A stretch of 39,172 nt of DNA from Candidatus Dojkabacteria bacterium (GCA_016929645.1 JAFGIK010000067.1:1-39172), one strand, 5' to 3'. Counted from the first letter of the stretch, positions 9,394-18,697 are shown. A program made the numbers and translations. Notes: a model not told the origin generated them from the sequence alone.

Positions 9394-9468
9394 CGCGGGG
9401 TAGAGCAGAGGCAGCTCGTCAGGCTCATAACCTGGAGGTCGCTCGTTCGAATCGAGCCCCCGCAACCA
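9394..9468 (+). tRNA. initiator tRNA-fMet (CAU), CCA encoded
   Basis: The acceptor 5' CGCGGGG faces 3' CCCCGCA, leaving the C1-A72 mismatch that marks bacterial initiators. The anticodon loop is CTCATAA. T stem GCTCG/CGAGC and encoded CCA are present. The anticodon stem is TCAGG/CCTGG, so the usual three G:C pairs at 29-31/39-41 are reduced to two, with A:U at 29:41. Confidence 0.95.
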
Positions 9469-9612
9469 AAAAATTTACAATATTTTCCAATTTTCTCTGT
9501 TTTTTACTATCCATTCATTACATTTACTCAAAAAAGGTTTTGTTTTTTTACCTTTTTTTGGTAATATCCTAATGTGATAAGCACTGATATTACAAATATG
9601 CTTTGCAGTCTA

Positions 9613-9686
9613 GATGGCGTAGCTCAGTTGGCTAGAGCATGGGATTCATAAACCCAAGGTCGGTGGTTCAATTCCACCCGCCATCA
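9613..9686 (+). tRNA. tRNA-Met elongator (CAU)
   Basis: The acceptor GATGGCG/CGCCATC pairs perfectly, with discriminator A. The anticodon arm TGGGA/ACCCA encloses loop TTCATAA, with one A-A mismatch at 31-39. CCA is not encoded. A CAU tRNA could also be the lysidine-type tRNA-Ile2, but a separate tRNA-Ile(UAU) is present, so elongator Met is preferred. Confidence 0.85.
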
Positions 9687-9745
9687 TGTGATAGAGCATA
9701 TATCGCCTATTTATATTAATTACTTGTTTAGAGAAATTAAAAATT

Positions 9746-11824
9746 ATGTCAAATATTTCAAAAGATCATAGGATGGCAGGATACAGTGAAAATCAAGAGA
9801 GATTGTCATCTGGTCGTGTTCCTATGTTAAGTGAGAAAGAAGATAATTTATCGAGATCTTCATCAAAAAAAACTCCTATAAAATCTCGTGAAAATGTTAT
9901 ACCTGTAGGTAAAACGGTGATTAGAGTCAAAAGAGTGGACTCTTCTGGAAACCCTCTAGGTGATAAAGGTATTAATAAAAGGGGAACTATTATTTCAATT
10001 GTTGTTATTGTTGCTATCTTGGTTCTCGGTTTTTTGTATATTAGTTTTTTTTCAAATCCTGCAACTCAAGTTTCTACAAGTGAGGTTATTCAACAAATTG
10101 AAGATGATAATGTTAAATCTATAACTGTCAAAGAAGATAAGGTATTTGTAGAGCTTAAAAAAGATAAAGGTGATGGAAAAAATATTTTTACGTACCGTGA
10201 AAGTGATACAAGTTTTTCTGATTTTCTTCAAAAAGAAGGAGTTACAATTTCTGAAACAGATATTGATTTTTCTACAGAGCCCGTTACGAAAGTAAATTGG
10301 TTGGATATTGTCTCTGTTCTTTTTATGGCCGTTGTTGTCATTGCTGTATTTATGTTTGTTAGAAATATGCAGGCTTCGGGAGGCAAATTACTGGATTTCG
10401 GTGAAAGTAAGGCAAAGTTAATCTTTGGGAAAAAGACAAATGTTGCTTTTGATGATGTTGCTGGTATTAAGGAGTCCAAAGATGAGCTGATTGAGATTGT
10501 TGAATTTCTTAGGAATCCTAAGAAATATACAAGGCTCGGTGCAAGGATTCCAAAAGGTGTTCTTCTTGTTGGGCCTCCAGGATCAGGTAAAACTTTGTTG
10601 GCAAAGGCTGTAGCAGGAGAGGCTGGTGTTCCTTTTTTCCATACTTCTGGTTCAGAATTTGAAGAGATGCTTGTTGGTGCTGGTGCTTCAAGAGTAAGAG
10701 ATTTATTTGCAAAGGCACGAAGAGCTGCACCGTGTATTATTTTTGTCGACGAAATTGATGCTGTGGCTAAAAAACGAGGGACCACTCTTCATAGTGGTAA
10801 TACTGAGCAGACATTGAATCAACTTTTGGTTGAGATGGATGGACTTGAGCCTTCTGTAAACGTTATTGTTATGGCAGCGACAAATAGACCGGACGTTCTC
10901 GACCCAGCAATTCTCAGGCCAGGTAGGTTCGATCGTAACGTTGTACTAAGTTTGCCTGATGCACAAGAGCGTGAAGAGATTCTTAAGATCCACTCTGTTA
11001 AAAAGAAACTTTCGGAGGATATAGATCTCAGCAAAGTAGCCAGAAATACTGTTGGTTTTTCTGGTGCTGATTTAGAAAATACTTTAAATGAAGCGGCTAT
11101 ATTGGCTGCGAAGCAGGATCAAAAAGAAATAATGCAAAAAGATATTGACGAATCTGCGTTAAAGGTCAAGTATGGTCCTGAAAAAAGAAGTAAACGAAGA
11201 CGAGAGGAAGATCTCAAGAGTACTGCGTATCACGAAGCTGGTCATGCGATAGTTGCATATTTAACAGAGGGAGCAGATCCTGTTTATGGTGTTAGTATTA
11301 TTTCTCGTGGAATGAGTGGTGGTATGACGATGTTGATGCCAGAAAAGGATGTTGAAAATCATACATATAGTCAATTACTTGCAAGGATCTCTGTTACGAC
11401 TGGAGGCAACGTTGCAGAAGAACTTGTTTTCAATGATGTTTCTACTGGTGCATCTCAGGATATAAAGACGGCTACTGAGATTGCCAAAGAAATGGTTAAG
11501 AATTTTGGTATGAGCAAGAAGCTTGGTTTTGTGCAATATGGTGATCTTGATGAGATGCAGTATTTAGGCTACGGATATGAACAGCGTGATTATAGCGATG
11601 TGACAGCACAAGAAATTGATAGTGAAATAAAGTCAATAATTACTGAATCCTGGAATTCAGCATATAAGTTACTGAAGGAAAATAGAAATATTCTTGATGA
11701 ACTTGCTAGCGAATTGCTTGAAAAAGAGGATTTGAATGAAGCTGATTTTAAAAAATTCATGGATAAATATAATGTAAAAAAGGTTTCTTTCAAGAAATCA
11801 TTGGAAAATAAGGCTGAAAAGTAG
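9746..11824 (+). CDS. ftsH: ATP-dependent zinc metalloprotease FtsH
   Basis: This is a membrane-anchored AAA+ protease of 692 residues. A charged N-terminal extension of about 85 residues precedes the first membrane helix (IVVIVAILVLGFLYISFF). A periplasmic FtsH extracellular domain follows, then the second helix near residue 190-205. The AAA domain has Walker A GPPGSGKT near 275, Walker B IIFVDEID near 331 and the second region of homology ATNRPDVLDPAILRPGRFD. The M41 zinc site is HEAGH near 495, with the downstream Asp in STGASQDIKTAT. All catalytic features are intact. The N-terminal extension before TM1 is longer than in most FtsH. It follows the two tRNA-Met genes on the same strand. Confidence 0.97.
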   Translation: MSNISKDHRMAGYSENQERLSSGRVPMLSEKEDNLSRSSSKKTPIKSRENVIPVGKTVIRVKRVDSSGNPLGDKGINKRGTIISIVVIVAILVLGFLYISFFSNPATQVSTSEVIQQIEDDNVKSITVKEDKVFVELKKDKGDGKNIFTYRESDTSFSDFLQKEGVTISETDIDFSTEPVTKVNWLDIVSVLFMAVVVIAVFMFVRNMQASGGKLLDFGESKAKLIFGKKTNVAFDDVAGIKESKDELIEIVEFLRNPKKYTRLGARIPKGVLLVGPPGSGKTLLAKAVAGEAGVPFFHTSGSEFEEMLVGAGASRVRDLFAKARRAAPCIIFVDEIDAVAKKRGTTLHSGNTEQTLNQLLVEMDGLEPSVNVIVMAATNRPDVLDPAILRPGRFDRNVVLSLPDAQEREEILKIHSVKKKLSEDIDLSKVARNTVGFSGADLENTLNEAAILAAKQDQKEIMQKDIDESALKVKYGPEKRSKRRREEDLKSTAYHEAGHAIVAYLTEGADPVYGVSIISRGMSGGMTMLMPEKDVENHTYSQLLARISVTTGGNVAEELVFNDVSTGASQDIKTATEIAKEMVKNFGMSKKLGFVQYGDLDEMQYLGYGYEQRDYSDVTAQEIDSEIKSIITESWNSAYKLLKENRNILDELASELLEKEDLNEADFKKFMDKYNVKKVSFKKSLENKAEK

Positions 11825-11967
11825 GTATTTCTGTAAGTCTAAACTTTGCTTGATAAGAAAATTGAGATTGCTTGTAATTATATGTATTTTAGGTGTAAAC
11901 CAATAGCCTTAATTGATTTGGGTTTGAACTGAAATCTTTAGTATTTATTATGAAAACAGGAGTGAGT

Positions 11968-14718
11968 ATGCTTGATGGAATAAAAAAACATCCAAAGGTA
12001 TTTATTGCAGTAGATGCAAATTCTCTTGTTCATCGGGCTTTTCACGCTTTTCCTCAAAGTCTGGTTACTTCTACTGGTACGCAGGTCAACGCTGTGTATG
12101 GCTTCACTTCAATGCTTTTAAAAGTTCTTAATGAGTTATCTCCCAAATATATTGTATGTGCGTTTGATCGCAAGGAGCAGACTTTTAGGCACGCAGAATT
12201 TTCTGATTATAAAGCTCATCGGAAGCCAACAGACGAATCGCTTATTCAACAATTTCCTTTGGTAAAACAAGTTTTAAGTGGATTTAATATTCCATTTATT
12301 GAAGAAGCTGGATATGAAGCTGATGATATATTGGGTACACTTGCCAAATGGGTTAGTAATGGAAAATGGCAGAATGAAGGATTGCGTTTTATTATTTTAA
12401 CCGGAGATAAAGATCTTCTGCAGTGTGTGAATGAAAATGTACAGGTTCTACTTCCTCATGGAAGCTTTAAGATGCTGAAGCTTTATGATGATAATGCTGT
12501 AAACGAAAGATTCGGATTTGGGCCTGATTTTGTTACAGACTATAAGGGTTTAGTCGGCGATCCTTCTGACAATATTCCTGGAGTAAAAGGGATTGGTGAT
12601 AAAACCGCTACTGATATGATTAATAAATTCGGACATCTCGAAGATATTTATAAAAATCTGGATAAGCTTTCTCCTAAGGCTAAAAATCTTTTGGAAAATG
12701 GGGAAGAACTTGCTGCTTTAAGTCGTAGGCTTGCTACGATTGTAGATACCGTGGATTTTGATCTTGAATTAGAAGCCTGCTTAATGAGGGATTTTGATGT
12801 GGATACCATTGTCCGAATCTTTCAACAGTTTGAATTCAGATCATTAATTTCCAAAATACCTAAAAGCATTAATTCAATCCCTGGAGGTCAATTTGATCTA
12901 TTTTCTTCAACCGAATCTCAAAAAACGATTGCGAGTAATATTAAAGACTTTAATGTTGATTCGCTTAATTTAGATAATGTGAAAAATTTGAATTTATGTT
13001 TTTTTGAAAAAAGGGCATTGCTATTTGTTGGTGTTACTGACAAAAATTCGAAAACGAATAATTCTTCTACCGAAAAAATCGATTATTTTGATTTTTCCAA
13101 TCATGAAAAGCAGGATATTCTTAAGTTATTAAAATTGTGTTATGAAAATAAGATAAAGATGTCTTTTTTTGGTTGGGAACCATTTTGTCGATATCTATAT
13201 TCTTTGGATTTATCAAGAGATAATAAACTGTTACTTTACAGACTTTCTGAAAATAATGTTTTTGACATAGGTATTGTTGCGTACTATTTATCGACTGGGC
13301 TTAAGGATTATTCTATAAACAATCTGGCATTTACATATGCAGATATGGTATTGACTGATGAGGAATTGGAGGGGCCAGAGCGCGTAAAAAAATGTATTGA
13401 TGTTATTGTTGCAGCAAAAGAAAAGTTACAGAATATGTTCAATGACAAGATGGAATCTATTGGTAAGTTTCCGTTTTTTCTTGAATGTCCGATCATTCAG
13501 GAAGTTATGGAAAGTGTTGATTTACCATTATCTTTAAGTACTTCAGAGATGACCCAAAATGGAATTAAGGTTGACATTGATGGTCTTGATAAAAAAAATA
13601 AGCAAGTGGGTTTTGAGATTTCGAAATTAAAAAAAGAGATTTTCGATAGTATTGGTCATGAGTTTAATTTGGATTCCAGTCGACAACTTGCAGATGTTTT
13701 ATTTACGGAACTTGGTTTGCCTGCAGCTAAGAAAACGAAAACTGGGTATTCTACTGCAGAGGGAGTTTTGAGAGAACTAGAAGGTGTTCATCCTTGTATT
13801 TCGTCAATATTGAAGTATAGAGAACTTATTAAGATAAGTAATACCTATATTACGCCGCTTTTAAAATATGCTAAAGAGTCCGTGGATGGCCGTGTTCATT
13901 CTGTGTTTTATCAAACGTCTACAACAACAGGAAGGCTTTCTTCTCAAGATCCAAATCTTCAGACAATTCCTACTCGTTCAGATATTGGAAAAGAGATAAA
14001 GAACCTTTTTGTTGCGCCTAAAGGTAGAATTTTGCTGTCAGCTGACTATTCTCAGATGGAATTGAGGATATTGGCTCATTATTCTGGAGACAAGACAATG
14101 ATTGATGATTTCCGGTCTGGAGTTGATTTCCATTTGAGAACAGCGTCTAGACTGCTTAAAAAGGACGAAAAAGACGTGACTGGTAATGAACGACGTCTTG
14201 CCAAAACCATTAATTTTGGTGTCTTGTACGGCTTGAGTGCTTTTGGTTTGTCAAAGACGCTTAATATTGAGAGAGATACTGCTGCAAAGTATATTGAGGA
14301 ATATTTCAATGAGTACCAAGGAATTCAGAATTATATTGATACGATTCTAGCTTTTGCTAAAGACACTGGTTATGTTCAAAGTCTTTTTGGAAGAAGGCGT
14401 TATATTGGGAATCTTAATTCTAAAAACTATCAGGTAAGATCTGCTGCAGAGCGTGAAGCCATAAATATGCCAACGCAAAGTACAGTTGCAGATATTATGA
14501 GGGTTGCAATGAATAAGATTTACAAATGGATTTTGGATGGTGACATTAATGTAAAGTTTTTACTGCAGATCCATGATGAGCTTGTTTTTGAATGTGACAA
14601 GAAGGACGTTGATCTTGTGTCTTCTAGCGTTGCGGAAGTAATGGGTAGTATTGTGAAGCTAAAAGTTCCACTAGTTGTCAATCTGGATACTGGAGTGACA
14701 CTTCTTTCCAAAGCCTGA
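11968..14718 (+). CDS. polA: DNA polymerase I
   Basis: The product has about 916 residues. Residues 1-300 form the 5' nuclease, with DANSLVHRAF, EADDILG, TGDKDLLQ and the helix-hairpin-helix DPSDNIPGVKGIGDKTA. The middle region (about 310-530) occupies the 3'-5' exonuclease position but lacks the DxE and other DEDD residues, so proofreading is probably absent. The polymerase domain has DYSQMELR (motif A), RRLAKTINFGVLYGLSAFG (O helix, motif B) and QIHDELVFE (motif C). The frame opens at ATG 11950, but AGGAG at 11958-11962 sits 5 nt before ATG 11968, which is chosen. PolA works in Okazaki fragment maturation and repair; a DNA ligase gene lies downstream. Confidence 0.96.
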   Translation: MLDGIKKHPKVFIAVDANSLVHRAFHAFPQSLVTSTGTQVNAVYGFTSMLLKVLNELSPKYIVCAFDRKEQTFRHAEFSDYKAHRKPTDESLIQQFPLVKQVLSGFNIPFIEEAGYEADDILGTLAKWVSNGKWQNEGLRFIILTGDKDLLQCVNENVQVLLPHGSFKMLKLYDDNAVNERFGFGPDFVTDYKGLVGDPSDNIPGVKGIGDKTATDMINKFGHLEDIYKNLDKLSPKAKNLLENGEELAALSRRLATIVDTVDFDLELEACLMRDFDVDTIVRIFQQFEFRSLISKIPKSINSIPGGQFDLFSSTESQKTIASNIKDFNVDSLNLDNVKNLNLCFFEKRALLFVGVTDKNSKTNNSSTEKIDYFDFSNHEKQDILKLLKLCYENKIKMSFFGWEPFCRYLYSLDLSRDNKLLLYRLSENNVFDIGIVAYYLSTGLKDYSINNLAFTYADMVLTDEELEGPERVKKCIDVIVAAKEKLQNMFNDKMESIGKFPFFLECPIIQEVMESVDLPLSLSTSEMTQNGIKVDIDGLDKKNKQVGFEISKLKKEIFDSIGHEFNLDSSRQLADVLFTELGLPAAKKTKTGYSTAEGVLRELEGVHPCISSILKYRELIKISNTYITPLLKYAKESVDGRVHSVFYQTSTTTGRLSSQDPNLQTIPTRSDIGKEIKNLFVAPKGRILLSADYSQMELRILAHYSGDKTMIDDFRSGVDFHLRTASRLLKKDEKDVTGNERRLAKTINFGVLYGLSAFGLSKTLNIERDTAAKYIEEYFNEYQGIQNYIDTILAFAKDTGYVQSLFGRRRYIGNLNSKNYQVRSAAEREAINMPTQSTVADIMRVAMNKIYKWILDGDINVKFLLQIHDELVFECDKKDVDLVSSSVAEVMGSIVKLKVPLVVNLDTGVTLLSKA

Positions 14719-14914
14719 ATATTAGACGATATCAAATGCAGGTCATGTTGCTTTTTTAACCTGTTATCCCGATTTACTTATTCTGGTTCAAGGATTTCAT
14801 ACGTCAAGGTTTGTAACGACACGTAAAGTACGGCGTCGGTAGCATTGACGATTTTACCATGTCGGACACATTGACACCCCGCCCGCACGAGAAATGTAAA
14901 TAATCACACACAAG

Positions 14915-14923
14915 TTATCCACA
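14915..14923 (+). other. DnaA-box-like site in the polA downstream gap
   Basis: TTATCCACA is an exact match to the E. coli DnaA box. It sits in a 14719-15046 gap that is otherwise without genes, inside a CA-rich stretch next to a locally GC-richer segment (14810-14890). Only one perfect box is seen, and no dnaA, dnaN or box cluster is nearby. This could be a titration site or chance. Confidence 0.3.
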
Positions 14924-15046
14924 CACACAGATTCTTGTGAAACAGGAGATTAATTCTTGTGGTGTGTATATATTTAAATATTGTTATTATTCGAATATTT
15001 TTTTATTTTTGGACAGGAAGGCCTACAATGTTTTATAATTCCTTTA

Positions 15047-15481
15047 ATGAGAAGTAATAAGACAATTAAAATGGTTATGTTTGTTTTAGGTGCTGCTGTT
15101 GTTGGGTATGGGGTATATTCATTACTATCCGGAGTGAATGGTAGTCATCAAAAGATTGAAAAAAGAAAGAATAAAAATTTTATAAAGAAGATTTCAAGGA
15201 AATCGTTAAGAAATAGTCTTATAGCAAATAGAACTCCAAATAAATCATCAGATGTATCTTCGAATACTGGTATTATTAGTACTGGAGTTTCAACAGAGCA
15301 TCGTAGAAAATTAATACTTGATTATCTTAAACAAAATGAATTTGCAGTTATGTCCGATATATCAGCAATATTGCCAGACGTGACTGATCGGACATTAAGA
15401 AGAGATATGACATTTCTTGAGGATTCCGAAATAATCAAAAAAGTCGGTAGTACAAAATCCACTAAATATATTCTAAATTAG
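15047..15481 (+). CDS. membrane-anchored winged-helix (DeoR-like) protein
   Basis: The product has about 144 residues from ATG 15047 (MRSNKTIK); the open frame extends to 14981 but its extra N-terminus looks non-coding. One membrane helix (MVMFVLGAAVVGYGVYSLL) is followed by a basic linker. A C-terminal domain of about 60 residues (EHRRKLILDYL...DRTLRRDMTFLEDSEII) reads as a DeoR-type winged helix: RTLRRDM is the recognition helix, followed by a wing ending in YILN. A DNA-binding domain tethered to the membrane is suggested. It ends 1 nt before the DNA ligase ATG, so the two are translationally linked. The target is unknown. Confidence 0.6.
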   Translation: MRSNKTIKMVMFVLGAAVVGYGVYSLLSGVNGSHQKIEKRKNKNFIKKISRKSLRNSLIANRTPNKSSDVSSNTGIISTGVSTEHRRKLILDYLKQNEFAVMSDISAILPDVTDRTLRRDMTFLEDSEIIKKVGSTKSTKYILN

Positions 15482-15482
15482 C

Positions 15483-17327
15483 ATGAAATTCAAAGAGCTT
15501 TGTGAATGCTTTGAAAACATCGAGCGACATTCTTCCCGTATTGAAATGACCCAGATATTATCTGAGCTTTTTTCTGAACTTAAGGTTGATGAATCTTCGA
15601 TTGTTTGTTATCTAATCAATTCAAGGGTCTGTCCGCTATTTATATCAAAAGAGTTTAATATATCAACGAAATCTTTGATTAAAGCAATGATGGCTGTTGC
15701 TAGTGAAATAGATGGACAGTTTGATGTTGCGAAAGAATATGATAATTCCGGAGATCTTGGTTTGGTAGTGCAATCATTAAAATCTCTTCATGTTAGCAGT
15801 AGAAAATATGAAGAATATAGCCTTGAAAAAATCTATGATAAGTTGTGGGAAATAGTCAATATTTCGGGTACAGGTTCTAGTACACAAAAGATGAATAAGA
15901 TAATTGCTTTATTGAGGGATATTTCGCCTGTTGAATCAAAGTTTTTAGTTCGAGTACTCTCAGATAGAATGAGATTAGGATTGAGTGGAAAAACAGTTCT
16001 TGATGCACTTTCTGTATGTAAAACGGGTACTAAAGATGATAGAGATGATCTAGAATTGGCATATGGTGTATGTTCGGATTTAGGTTATCTTGCAAATGTT
16101 TATCTTGATGGTGGGCTTGAATCTGTTAAAAAAATCGGAATTATTCCGGGTAATCCAATAATGTCTATGCTTGTAGAGCGTGAAAAAGACTTTGAATCAA
16201 TTTGGGAACGTATAGATAACCCTATTGTACAGCCTAAGTTCGATGGAATACGTTGTCAGATACATATTGTTGATGATTTTCAAAATAAAATAAGGGATCG
16301 TGTTTGGAGTAAGTATCTGAATAAAAATATTGATACACAGCAATCTTTCTTGTCGTCTGGCAATCGTAATGTTGAAGTGAAAATCTACTCAAGAAATCTC
16401 GAAGATATGACGGACATGTTTCCTGAGGTTGTTAGTTCCGTCAAGTCATTGAATCTTAGGTCAGCGGTTTTTGATTCAGAGGTGATAGCTTACGACGAAT
16501 CTACAGGGACATTTCTTCCGTTCCAGGATACTATGGTTAGGAAGAGAAAGTATGATATTGCCAATGTGGCCATGGATGTTCCTGTCAAAGCGTTTATTTT
16601 TGATTTGTTATATTTGAATGGTGAATCACTTATTGTTAAGCCAACCGAGGAAAGAATAAAGATGCTTGCGGATATGCTTGAGGATTCAATAAAGTCTTCG
16701 AATAATCTTGTTCTTGCAAAGAATTGGAATGTCAAATCAGTAAAGGAGTTGGAATCGGTATTTTATGAAAACGTTAATGCCGGTCTTGAGGGCATAATTG
16801 TTAAAAATCCTGTTTCTTTTTACAGACCTGGACGTAGATCATATGACTGGATAAAAATGAAGAAAAGTATTGAAGGACGGCTTGTTGATACTATTGATGT
16901 TGTTATCATGGGTTTTTATTTTGGACGAGGTAGTCAAGTTGATTTTGGTATTGGTGCTTTGCTTGGTGGGGTTTATGATGAAAAACTTGATAGATATGTA
17001 AGTATTACTAAGATTGGTACGGGAATTACTGATGAGCAATGGGTTGAAATAAAAAAGACTTTAGACAAATTTGTTGTTAAGACGCAACCTGATAATTATG
17101 ATGTGGCAAGGACTTTATTGCCTGATGTCTGGGTAATTCCCAAAGTCGTGGCAACTGTGGAAGCTGATGAAATAACAAGAAGTCCTGTACACAAAGCAGG
17201 ATTGGATTCGTCGGGAATTGGTTATGCGTTGAGGTTTCCTAGACTTGTTGTCTGGGATAGACAAAAAGAATCGTGCACAACTGTTGCTGAAGTTAAAAGT
17301 TTGTATAAAAAACAGAAAGGAAATTAA
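15483..17327 (+). CDS. lig: ATP-dependent DNA ligase (archaeal/eukaryotic type)
   Basis: This 614-residue ligase has three parts. They are an all-helical N-terminal DNA-binding domain (about 1-210, with SPVESKFLVRVLSDRMRLGLS), the nucleotidyltransferase domain and a C-terminal OB fold. The catalytic lysine is K252 in PKFDGIR (motif I). Also visible are the motif III region FDSEVIAYD, motif IV EGIIVKN and motif V WIKMKK. The three-domain layout is that of archaeal LigB-type and eukaryotic DNA ligase I enzymes, not the NAD-dependent bacterial LigA. It seals nicks using ATP. No LigA is in the window, so whether this is the sole replicative ligase cannot be judged. The downstream gene begins 4 nt after the stop. 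Confidence 0.94.
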   Translation: MKFKELCECFENIERHSSRIEMTQILSELFSELKVDESSIVCYLINSRVCPLFISKEFNISTKSLIKAMMAVASEIDGQFDVAKEYDNSGDLGLVVQSLKSLHVSSRKYEEYSLEKIYDKLWEIVNISGTGSSTQKMNKIIALLRDISPVESKFLVRVLSDRMRLGLSGKTVLDALSVCKTGTKDDRDDLELAYGVCSDLGYLANVYLDGGLESVKKIGIIPGNPIMSMLVEREKDFESIWERIDNPIVQPKFDGIRCQIHIVDDFQNKIRDRVWSKYLNKNIDTQQSFLSSGNRNVEVKIYSRNLEDMTDMFPEVVSSVKSLNLRSAVFDSEVIAYDESTGTFLPFQDTMVRKRKYDIANVAMDVPVKAFIFDLLYLNGESLIVKPTEERIKMLADMLEDSIKSSNNLVLAKNWNVKSVKELESVFYENVNAGLEGIIVKNPVSFYRPGRRSYDWIKMKKSIEGRLVDTIDVVIMGFYFGRGSQVDFGIGALLGGVYDEKLDRYVSITKIGTGITDEQWVEIKKTLDKFVVKTQPDNYDVARTLLPDVWVIPKVVATVEADEITRSPVHKAGLDSSGIGYALRFPRLVVWDRQKESCTTVAEVKSLYKKQKGN

Positions 17328-17331
17328 GTAA

Positions 17332-18552
17332 ATGTCAAAATCGGAATTAGGTAAATCAACAGGTGGTGCTAAAACTCTGTGGTTTGTTGTTGGGTATGTA
17401 TTATTTTTTGTTGTTATGATTTATTGGAGCTATTGGTATAGTTTGTATCTTACTTTTCTTATCCTGATCATTGGTGTTGCGGGATTGTTTTTTTGGCTTC
17501 GTGGATGGGTTGGTCAATTAGAACCTAAACGGCAAGCTTATTTTTGGATTTGTTTGTTAGGTTTCCCTTTTCTTGAATTGTTAATCAAACATTGCATTGT
17601 ACATGAATATATTTCGTATTCGTGGAATTATTTGAATCGGTTAGAGCATTTAGTATGGGTTTTGAGTGTTTCTGGTTTTTTGTTGCCTGTTTTATTTTCT
17701 TCGGGAACGAAATTAAAGTGGCCCATTCGTATGGGTTTGGTGGTCGGTGTGATAACTGTATTGGGAAATATAAATGAGATGCTGGAATATCTTATAAGGC
17801 TTTTGTCTGGTAAGACATCAGATTATTATCTTGGTTTGTTTTACGTTGATACAATGATTGATCAACTTGTAAATTTGGTTGGAGCGTTTTTGGGCTTTGT
17901 TTTGTTTTATTCTGAGTTTTTTAGAAATAGAAAAAAGTTTCTTAATAGGTTTATGAAATTTTCATTAATCCTTAGTTTTGTGTATTTAATGTATTTTTCA
18001 TTAATTTCTTTCTTTGTTGTTTATTTTCCTGATTTTAGTTCAGCAAAACAAGCAGATGCAGCTATTGTACTTGGTGCTGCTCAGTATGACTGTTTTCCAA
18101 GTACTGTTTTGGAGAATAGAATTGTTGCTGCGGTGGATTTGTATGATCGAGGTCTTGTAGAAAAAATAATTTTTACTGGAGGTTCTGTAGCTGGTGATGT
18201 CTGTAGCGAGGCTGAGGTTGGGAAGCGTTATGCAATATATCATTTCAATATTGATCCTGATGATATTTTAGTAGAAACATCATCTCGAACTACTTACGGG
18301 AATTTATATTTCAGTTTGATGTTAATGAAACGGTATCATATTCAAGATGTAATAATTGTTTCAGATAGGTTTCATCTCTTTAGGGCTTCGTTATTTGCTA
18401 ATTATTTAAATATTAAACATTCTGTGATCTGTCCCGAAAATTCATCATATAAAAGTCTTGATACGATCCTTCCTTATATAAGGAAGGAATTTCGTGATAC
18501 GAATGTATTTCTATGGTTGATTTTTATTGATGAACTTGATTCGTGGAAATAG
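17332..18552 (+). CDS. multispanning membrane protein with C-terminal DUF218 domain
   Basis: The product has 406 residues. The N-terminal part (1-225) has six to seven hydrophobic segments and carries NRLEHLVWVLSVSGFLLP, NEMLEYLI and DTMIDQLVNLVGAFLG. That spacing resembles DUF2238 (YjdF-like) membrane proteins. The C-terminal part (about 240-400) is a DUF218 domain of the SanA/YdcF/ElyC group: ADAAIVLGAAQY, FTGGSVAGD, ETSSRTTYGN and VSDRFHLFRAS. DUF218 proteins are linked to envelope and peptidoglycan precursor metabolism, without a settled activity. The joining of the two domains in one chain is the unusual point. It follows the ligase with a 4-nt gap. Confidence 0.75.
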   Translation: MSKSELGKSTGGAKTLWFVVGYVLFFVVMIYWSYWYSLYLTFLILIIGVAGLFFWLRGWVGQLEPKRQAYFWICLLGFPFLELLIKHCIVHEYISYSWNYLNRLEHLVWVLSVSGFLLPVLFSSGTKLKWPIRMGLVVGVITVLGNINEMLEYLIRLLSGKTSDYYLGLFYVDTMIDQLVNLVGAFLGFVLFYSEFFRNRKKFLNRFMKFSLILSFVYLMYFSLISFFVVYFPDFSSAKQADAAIVLGAAQYDCFPSTVLENRIVAAVDLYDRGLVEKIIFTGGSVAGDVCSEAEVGKRYAIYHFNIDPDDILVETSSRTTYGNLYFSLMLMKRYHIQDVIIVSDRFHLFRASLFANYLNIKHSVICPENSSYKSLDTILPYIRKEFRDTNVFLWLIFIDELDSWK

Positions 18553-18625
18553 GTGTGTTTGCAACTGGAAAATATTCTATTATTTTCTTAACATTATATC
18601 TTTATCATGCGGTAATAATGACTTT

Positions 18626-18653
18626 TTGCAGTTTTGTTTTTTTGTGTTATAAT
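18626..18653 (+). promoter_or_regulatory. rRNA operon promoter P1
   Basis: TTGCAG (18626-18631), a 16-nt spacer and TATAAT (18648-18653) place a start near 18660 at a run of G. A hairpin with a U tract follows only about 16 nt later. Confidence 0.6.
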
Positions 18654-18675
18654 CGTGTTTAGGGATGGGAGAAGT

Positions 18676-18697
18676 AGAGCTATATACAGCTCTTTTT
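18676..18697 (+). terminator. short hairpin plus T tract in the rRNA leader
   Basis: AGAGCT (18676-18681) and AGCTCT (18688-18693) form a 6-bp stem around ATATAC, followed by TTTT and a pyrimidine-rich tail. It has intrinsic-terminator form. It may end transcription of the DUF218 operon, attenuate P1, or both; few other intrinsic terminators are visible in the window. Confidence 0.6.

Noticed and set aside
9613-9686. CAU tRNA as lysidine-type tRNA-Ile2
   Set aside because: AUA is already covered by the UAU tRNA at 186-257, so elongator Met is the simpler reading. Not excluded without the rest of the genome.
10228-10785. 185-codon frame on the minus strand inside ftsH
   Set aside because: It lies antisense to the conserved AAA domain of FtsH and has no recognisable motif or start signals.
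14915-14923. Replication origin
   Set aside because: There is one DnaA box only, with no box cluster or AT-rich unwinding element and no dnaA, dnaN or gyr genes nearby.
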